NCBI RefSeq assembly: GCF_020379485.1
Contig: NC_063449.1
Span: 36,205,473 to 36,269,472 of the forward strand
Direction of reading: 5' to 3'
Source: Brassica napus
Taxonomy: Eukaryota > Streptophyta > Magnoliopsida > Brassicales > Brassicaceae
Length of the DNA: 64,000 nucleotides
Position numbers and translations under genes: made by a program. Under the pieces are notes generated by a model that worked only from the letters and a program-made list of their open reading frames with translations, was not told the origin of the DNA and searched no databases. Positions 58,847 to 64,000 of this stretch are shown one piece after another; position 1 is the stretch's first letter; the number at the start of each line of letters is the position of its first letter.

Positions 58847-59270
58847 TAGTCTTCGGTAACAGTAAAGCTTGTTACTGATTTGTGTGTGATTGTAAGAATA
58901 ATAATAATCTTTGAAGAGCCGATTCGTGGAATGTTAGACCATGTTTATCCCTGCTTAAAACTGGGTTTCTTAATGTAAGGGTCTCACCAAAATCTTTAAA
59001 ACTCATCACAAAAGCAAGCAAATAAGGATCCATCTTTCTCTGTTTCTTTGACTGTTAGCGTACAGCACAGACACGTGGCGATCCACGATTGGTTTGTCTT
59101 TTAATTAAATTTTTTTTTTCGGACAAAAAAAACAAAATACAAAAAAATTTACCTATGATTCCGTGCATACGTTTAGCATGCTCTTAGTTTTCAGTAACAG
59201 TAAAGGCTTGTTACTGATTTGTGTGTGATGGTAAGAATAATAATAATCTTTGAAGAGCCAATTTCAAGAT
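58847..59270 (+). repeat. Tandemly duplicated 3' flank of the BURP gene, split by a MITE
   Basis: GTAACAGTAAAG, GCTTGTTACTGATTTGTGTG and AATAATAATAATCTTTGAAG recur at 58847-58925 and 59185-59268. The MITE at 58937-59183 sits exactly at the boundary between the two units. Confidence 0.85.
58937..59183. mobile_element. Tourist-like MITE
   Basis: Left end GACCATGTTTATCCCTG and right end CGTTTAGCATGCTC are imperfect inverted repeats, flanked by TTA (58934-58936, 59184-59186). It shares GGGTTTCTTAA and GATCCACGATTGGTTTG with the MITE at 18284-18510. Confidence 0.75.
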
Positions 59271-60559
59271 TATTGTAATAATCACAATAAACAATTATCT
59301 TTATTATATATCATTGTAGAGAATGTTTGTTGACGCAATTTATGTTTATGGCTGGTTGGATTCGATGACTGGATATATATTTTATCTACAAATTAAGGGA
59401 TCATGGATCGATATAGATATATTATTATCATGAAGCATCCGAGCCAGCAGGAGAAGCACATATGATGAAAACAATATAAGAAGATGGAGACAGCGATGGT
59501 GTTTCAATACATGTCCCAAGTTATATACAATATGTCCACATGACGTAGGCGCGTGTATAAAGATGAGGTGGACTTTATGTGCCACCGAAATATTTTCATA
59601 AACATTAAACATCGATCTTAGTATAAAATACTTTGAAAACGAAAAGATACGGAGAAAAGGAGAGTCACGAGCTGCCTATATATCAATGGGACATATGCGT
59701 GATGAGGGTAGCACACTTGGCGCTTTGGCTGCTGAAATTATTATATGAAACTTTTCGTGTTTGTTTTCATTTTTTTGGGAGCTTTCGGGAGCCGACATTA
59801 CATTTAAACTTGTCTCGTGAGATTAATTTGTTTGAGTACTTGCATTGCTGAATCCGTGATTCTCTTTTCGAAACATTCGATAACAGAAAACACTTGTGAA
59901 TCCTGACAGTTCTAGTTGTGTGTTTGCTAGTGTGAAAATTCAAAACGATTCTCAGATTATAATTGTTATTGTGAATTAGTTGATTTAGACGATATAAATT
60001 TTGAATTTGGTAGCAAAAGACTGCAAAGGATATATTTTTTCTGTTAACTTCTAAAGTGTTTTTCAGTCTCTCGTCGGTGTTAGAAAGCATTGTGATCACA
60101 AGTAGTTTGTACGAAAAACATCTAATTCATAATCTTTTATAAAAGTTTAGATCATGATCTTTTGTCAGAAAATAACGCCAAATCGTCACAGTTTTCCAAA
60201 AAATAAAGAACGGTGTGTCTTTAGTTACATGAAAGCCCGGAGAAACAAAACACACCAAACTTATACGTCTAGATATGTTAAGACTATGTGTCTCTAGCAT
60301 GAACATGTATCATTAAATCGAGGGAGTATGAATCCTGTTTGCAGTTAGACCTACTGCGATTAGTTGTATCCTTTTATGACGTAACATAATTTCCACGTAA
60401 ACAAAAGTGTTGCAGACAAAACAGCATGTGGATCGACTTAAATTTTCTCCCTAATCGATGCAAATAATGGATTAACGTAATCATTTGTTGAAAGACCTAT
60501 TTAAAATATATAGTAATGTGTTGTCTTACTTCCGAGATTTCTAGCTGATTAGAATCATC
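59271..60559. other. Intergenic, no supported gene
   Basis: Short frames on both strands (for example 59633-59851 plus, 59767-60099 minus) have no recognisable domain. No repeat structure found. Confidence 0.5.
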
Positions 60560-60695
60560 ATCTCGAAGAGGGGTATTAGAGATATTATATCCCACATCGA
60601 AAATTTTAAGAGATATTAAGTAATATATAAAGATTTAGGGTCAATTCACTAATCCCCAATTGGTTTTAAGTTGAAAGCCATAATAAACATGAATC
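60560..60695 (+). mobile_element. TRIM-related LTR fragment
   Basis: CATCTCGAAGAGGGGTATTA (purine tract plus LTR start) is followed by TCCCACATCGA, TAATATATAAAGATTT, CACTAATCCCCAATTGG and TTTTAAGTTGAAAGCC, in the same order as the LTRs at 42249-42862. A single diverged LTR without primer-binding site. Confidence 0.7.
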
Positions 60696-61003
60696 TAACC
60701 GTGTATATAAGACAACACATTACGACCTTTATAACTCCAATATATTTTCATGTTTTTGATATAATTATAAATCTTCTTTCAAAAAAAGATATAACTACAA
60801 ATGACACTCGATGCTTTGTTTTTGATATCATTACGTTGAATTTTTTTACATACACATCACGTGATTATCATTAAAATAGTAGTTGGTATCTATCATTCAT
60901 CTATCATTGTACGAATGCAAACGGGAAGTCAGTGAGGTGGGACACTGAAGTTCAGAACCAGAAATAAACGAGGTTTGTTGTTATGGAATCACAAAGAACA
61001 TAA
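60696..61003. other. Spacer before the Harbinger-type element
   Basis: AT-rich; nothing recognised. Confidence 0.5.
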
Positions 61004-61810
61004 GAACAACCGCAACGGAGGTCCGTCACGGGTCCGTGGCCCAAATCCTTAGCTTTTTTACAATTAAAAAATTGTGAATTGGGCTCAGTTTTAGACGGAT
61101 CGGTACGGATCAGTCCGTAAATAAGGTTTCGAAGGATCAAGTCCTTACTGCACGTGGCGTCTGATGGTTGGCCCGGCGATATGTTGTGTTGGGTTATGTC
61201 GAGAAAAAAAAACATTCGCGACCGAAGGTTAGAAAAAAAATCAGAGCTCTCGACGAAAGGCGATTTCTCTCCATCTTCGATTTCTCTCCATCGTCGATCT
61301 TCAAAGGTAAATAAACTAATTCTGTGGTAGATTTAAGGATATATTAGCTTCCATGTTGTTCTCATCTCCCTCTATGCTTCGTATTTCCTTTGAATCGATT
61401 TGGGGATTTCTTCCATTTATGGTTTCAAAAATTTTGGGGTTTTGAAATTGTTATCAAATCGTTTTCAAATCGTTTTCAATTGGGGATCTTTTGGTTTGTA
61501 GTTAGGGTTTCAATCGATTTAGTTAGCTGGAAAACTCATCACTTGTTTTCGGTTTCAATTTGGTTTCCGTTTTCGGTTTCAATCGATGTAGTTAGGGTTT
61601 CAATTCGTTTTTGGTTTCAAAACGTATCTGTATGGTTTCCTGTGGCTTATATTTTTCTGATTTCAAAACGTATTTGTACGGTTTTCTGTTAGCTTAATGT
61701 GTAGCTAGTAAACTGTTTAGTTGATCATATATCTAAGTTAATGTGTTTTTAAACTCCCTAGTGAATGTGTTCTTAACATAGTTTCTGGTTTTTTGTGCAG
61801 GCCAACGAAC

Positions 61811-62462
61811 ATGGGACAAGACTATAGCTACACGCAGCCTTCATCAGAGGAGTTCGACATCAACTCTTTACTTGAAGCAGAAGCTGCTCTCTACGGGGAT
61901 GAAGCTCAGAGTAGCTACATAATTGCAGAGGCGGATCAGTACCCACCAGAACCTGAGGCTGATGAAGGAATACCGAGGACATGCTATTGCGGTAGTGAGG
62001 TTGTTGTTGAAACCTCGTACACTCGTAAAGATCCAGGAAGGAGGTACTTCTCCTGCAACAACGTTGACGATGGAGACTCTCACATCTGGAAATGGTGGGA
62101 TGTGGTGATTCAAGAAGAGCTTCGTGAAACGCAGACACAACTTAGGATGGTCAAGGATCAATTCTTTGAGAGTGACCAGAAGGTGGCTAAGCTTGACAAG
62201 ATCGTGGGTGTGTTAACTAAGAAGACATCAGTGATTAACTATGGTTTGGCAAAGGGAGTTAGTGTACTGGTGTTGGTGATACTGGTCATCGTTATGGGCT
62301 GGTAAGTTTCATACCTTATTTAGATAATTAATTTGATTTAAAATTTGAAATTTTAACTGTTTTATCTTATGTCATTCAAGGAAGAGCTTCGGAGGTTTTA
62401 AACATCAGTGTCAGAACTCGAGAAGGGGTTGGCAGGTAACTTGTTTCACGCTTACTTACTAG
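61811..62462 (+). CDS. GRF-type zinc-finger, coiled-coil, C-terminal membrane-anchor protein carried by the Harbinger-type element
   Basis: Likely exons 61811-62301 and 62381-62435 (on to a TAG at 62460-62462 if not spliced further). A 5' UTR intron probably ends at 61800 (TTTTTTGTGCAG). If intron 1 is retained, the protein ends in VIVMGW at 62305. Residues ~60-95 form a GRF zinc finger (CYCGSEVVVETSYTRKDPGR, then RYFSCNN, HIWKWWDVVI). A coiled coil follows (QEELRETQTQLRMVKDQFFE) and a hydrophobic C-terminal helix (KGVSVLVLVILVIVMGW). The acidic N-terminus starts MGQDYSYTQ. Same architecture as the MULE-borne gene at 16292-16943. Frame intact; function unknown. Confidence 0.75.
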
Positions 62463-62708
62463 TTTCAGTAATAAAAAAAAACTTATCTCTTCATGCTTTA
62501 ATTGTTTTTAATGCTAGATTTGATAGAATCGTACTTGTTAGGTTTAAGTGTAGCTAGTGTAGAACTTATTAGTATAATTAGAGTGGTGGTAAATGCTTGT
62601 TTGCTTTCTATCTGCCTAACAACTCCAAAACTAAATGCGAACTTACTTTCTATTGGTTACTTAAGGGTTTGTGTTGCTAATAGAGTAACAGAAACCTATA
62701 ATCTAAAC

Positions 62709-63617
62709 ATGAATACCACAACTGGCTTTGTTAATCTAATGTATAGTCAATCTTCAGTTGATCTTGAGTCACCCGAACCAGCTTGGTTCGGGTCCCAAGG
62801 TCCTGATGAGTTTGTTTTCCACCCTGGTGTCGAGTCTTCTTTCCAACCTGGTGTCCAGTCTGCTGTGCAGCCTGGTGTCCAGTCTGCTGTGCAGCCTGGT
62901 GTCCAGTCTGCTGTGCAGCCTACTGTCGAGTCTGCTAACAAAGAGAGGAGGAAATGGTCTCCTAATGAGGATAAAATCCTCATTGGTGCTTGGCTTAACA
63001 CCAGCAAAGACCCCGTTGTCAGCTGTGACCAGAAAGCTGAACGTTTCTAGAAGAGAATTGTTGACTACTACAACGCAAGCCCTCAACTGGTTGGGACAGT
63101 ACCTAGAGAGCTTGGTCCAGCGAAGCAGCGGTGGGCTAGGATTAACGAGCAGGTCTGTAAGTTCGTTGGATGCTATGAGGCGGCGTTGAGGGGGCAGAGA
63201 AGTGGTCAGAATGAAGACGATGTGATGAAAGCTGCCCTCGAATCATTCTTCAACATTTATGAGCACAAGTTCAGCCTCGAACATGCGTGGAGGGAGCTGA
63301 GGCATGACCAGAAATGGTGCACCACCTATATGGTTAAAGATGGTGGGAAGGAGAAGCGCAAACCAGTGGTGGACGTTGATACAGAAGATGATGTTACCGA
63401 ACCTGAAAGCAGACCAGTTGGTGTGAAAGCTGCTAAAGCAGCTGGTAAGAGGAAGAAGAGTGGCAAGGAAGAAGAGATGTCACAGCTTCAGTCCATCATG
63501 GAAATGAAAGAAAAGCTCTCTAAACAAAAGATTCTAGAACGTTTACTTGCCAAAAAAGATCCTCTCTCCGAGATGGAAGAATCTCTTAAACTGAAACTCA
63601 TGACTGAGATGTTATGA
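62709..63617 (+). pseudogene. Harbinger ORF1-like Myb/SANT DNA-binding protein with one nonsense codon
   Basis: Starts MNTTTGFVNLMYSQ. An 8-residue repeat (VQPGVQSA, three to four times, from a 24-bp tandem repeat) precedes a trihelix/SANT-like domain (KWSPNEDKILIGAWLNTSKD, then VPRELGPAKQRWARIN) and a NAM-associated-type C-terminus (DVMKAALESFFNIYEHKF, basic KRKKSGKEEE, then a helical tail). TAG at 63048-63050 stands where Trp is expected in AERFxKRI; the frame is otherwise continuous to TGA at 63615-63617. In intact Harbinger elements ORF1 brings the transposase to the TIRs. Here ORF2 is absent. Confidence 0.8.
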
Positions 63618-64000
63618 TGATATTTAAGGTATTAGGTTAGTTACATGTAGTTACATGTAGTTAGATGTAGTTTCTATTTGTATCACATGTCGTATTACTT
63701 TATTTATTTGCTAACTCTTGTCTTTTTTTTTCTTTCAGGAGTAGCTGTTCGACATGTGAACCTAGTCAAGGGTTCTGAAAGTGTTTTGTCGGTTGGCTGA
63801 AGTGAATCCAAGTCACGGGTAGTTCTAAGAAATGTACTATAAGTTTCCGTTCTATCATGTCTTTAGGTAGCTATCTCTTTTGCTTAGTTTTCACCAGTCG
63901 GAGTTGTAATCTCTTTTGCTGTAACTCGGAAGTTGCGGATGCTCTTATTATCTCCAGCAACTTGTAATCAACTACTACTGCTTCTCTAAATTCGGTAACT
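63618..64000. other. 3' end of the Harbinger-type element and flank
   Basis: 3' UTR with a GTTACATGTA direct repeat and a possible 3' UTR intron ending TTTCTTTCAG at about 63739. The right TIR ends at 63944. The window then stops. Confidence 0.5.

Larger units (their letters stand above)
61004..63944 (+). mobile_element. PIF/Harbinger-type element without transposase
   Basis: Left end GAACAACCGCAAC and right end GTTGCGGATGCTC are short inverted repeats. They are flanked by TAA (61001-61003) and TTA (63945-63947), close to the TWA target of Harbinger elements though not identical. Inside are a GRF zinc-finger gene and a Myb/SANT-like gene of the Harbinger ORF1 type. No DDE transposase (ORF2) is present, so the element could move only with help. 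The borders rest on short TIRs. Confidence 0.6.

Noticed and set aside
61390..61692. 100-codon frame in the 5' intron of the Harbinger-borne GRF gene
   Set aside because: Phe/Val/Ser-rich reading of T-rich intron sequence with TTTCGGTTTCAAT repeats; no domain.

Overview
This window is nuclear DNA of a Brassicaceae plant, most likely a Brassica. The genes have many short introns with GT..AG borders, intergenic DNA is AT-rich and transposon-packed, and the low-copy genes fall in the order of Arabidopsis chromosome 1 around At1g70610 to At1g70370 (ABCB26, RPL27AC, ARFA1D, a BURP-domain polygalacturonase 1 beta-like gene). The order assignment rests on remembered Arabidopsis loci, not on a search. 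Many Arabidopsis genes between these anchors are absent, as expected for a fractionated subgenome after the Brassica triplication.

Layout. 1-2592: right part of a decayed hAT transposon. 2840-3397: broken CCDC124-like copy. 3898-8052 (minus): complete 17-exon ABCB26 (699 codons), sharing a 617-bp divergent intergenic region with intronless RPL27AC (8670-9110). 10076-11378: a short AKR2-like gene (STI1-type segment plus one ankyrin-like unit), followed by a full-length Mutator-like element (about 12493-17565) with roughly 340-bp terminal inverted repeats (TIRs), a broken transposase and an opposite-strand GRF zinc-finger/membrane-anchor gene. 18284-19918: Tourist MITE directly upstream of a frameshifted malonyltransferase-like BAHD gene. 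20036-23199: LTR-like debris, a second, broken RPL27A copy, and a LINE-like retroposon with a 13-bp target duplication. 23580-24508: large foldback element. 27175-27845: cyclic-nucleotide-gated channel fragment.

28539-35025 holds three more AKR2-like copies. One is old and internally deleted. The other two are near-identical to the 10-kb copy, and one of them carries along the left end of the MULE, so the AKR2-like/MULE block was duplicated after the MULE landed. 36746-38430 is an unrecognised gene built from serially duplicated phase-0 exons. 40965-41947 is ARFA1D (six exons, 181 aa).

42249-42862 is a three-LTR TRIM. 44531-54187 is a Tat-lineage Ty3/gypsy element on the minus strand, with apparently identical 502-bp LTRs and GTCAC target duplications. 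Its Gag-protease and RT frames are separated by one UAG in an exact tobamovirus-type readthrough context. It also has an opposite-strand ORF and 27-bp tandem repeats before the 3' LTR. 56773-58801 is the BURP gene. 61004-63944 is a PIF/Harbinger-type element with a second GRF zinc-finger/membrane-anchor gene and a Myb-like ORF1 broken by one nonsense codon.

Four low-copy genes look intact and ancestral: ABCB26, RPL27AC, ARFA1D and the BURP gene. The exon-duplicated gene and two AKR2-like genes also have intact frames. Most of the rest is transposon or pseudogene. The strongest leads are the readthrough signal, two unrelated DNA transposons carrying GRF-coil-membrane proteins, tRNA-like promoter boxes inside MULE TIRs, the exon-duplicated gene, and the TRIM whose outer LTRs match while its middle LTR differs.
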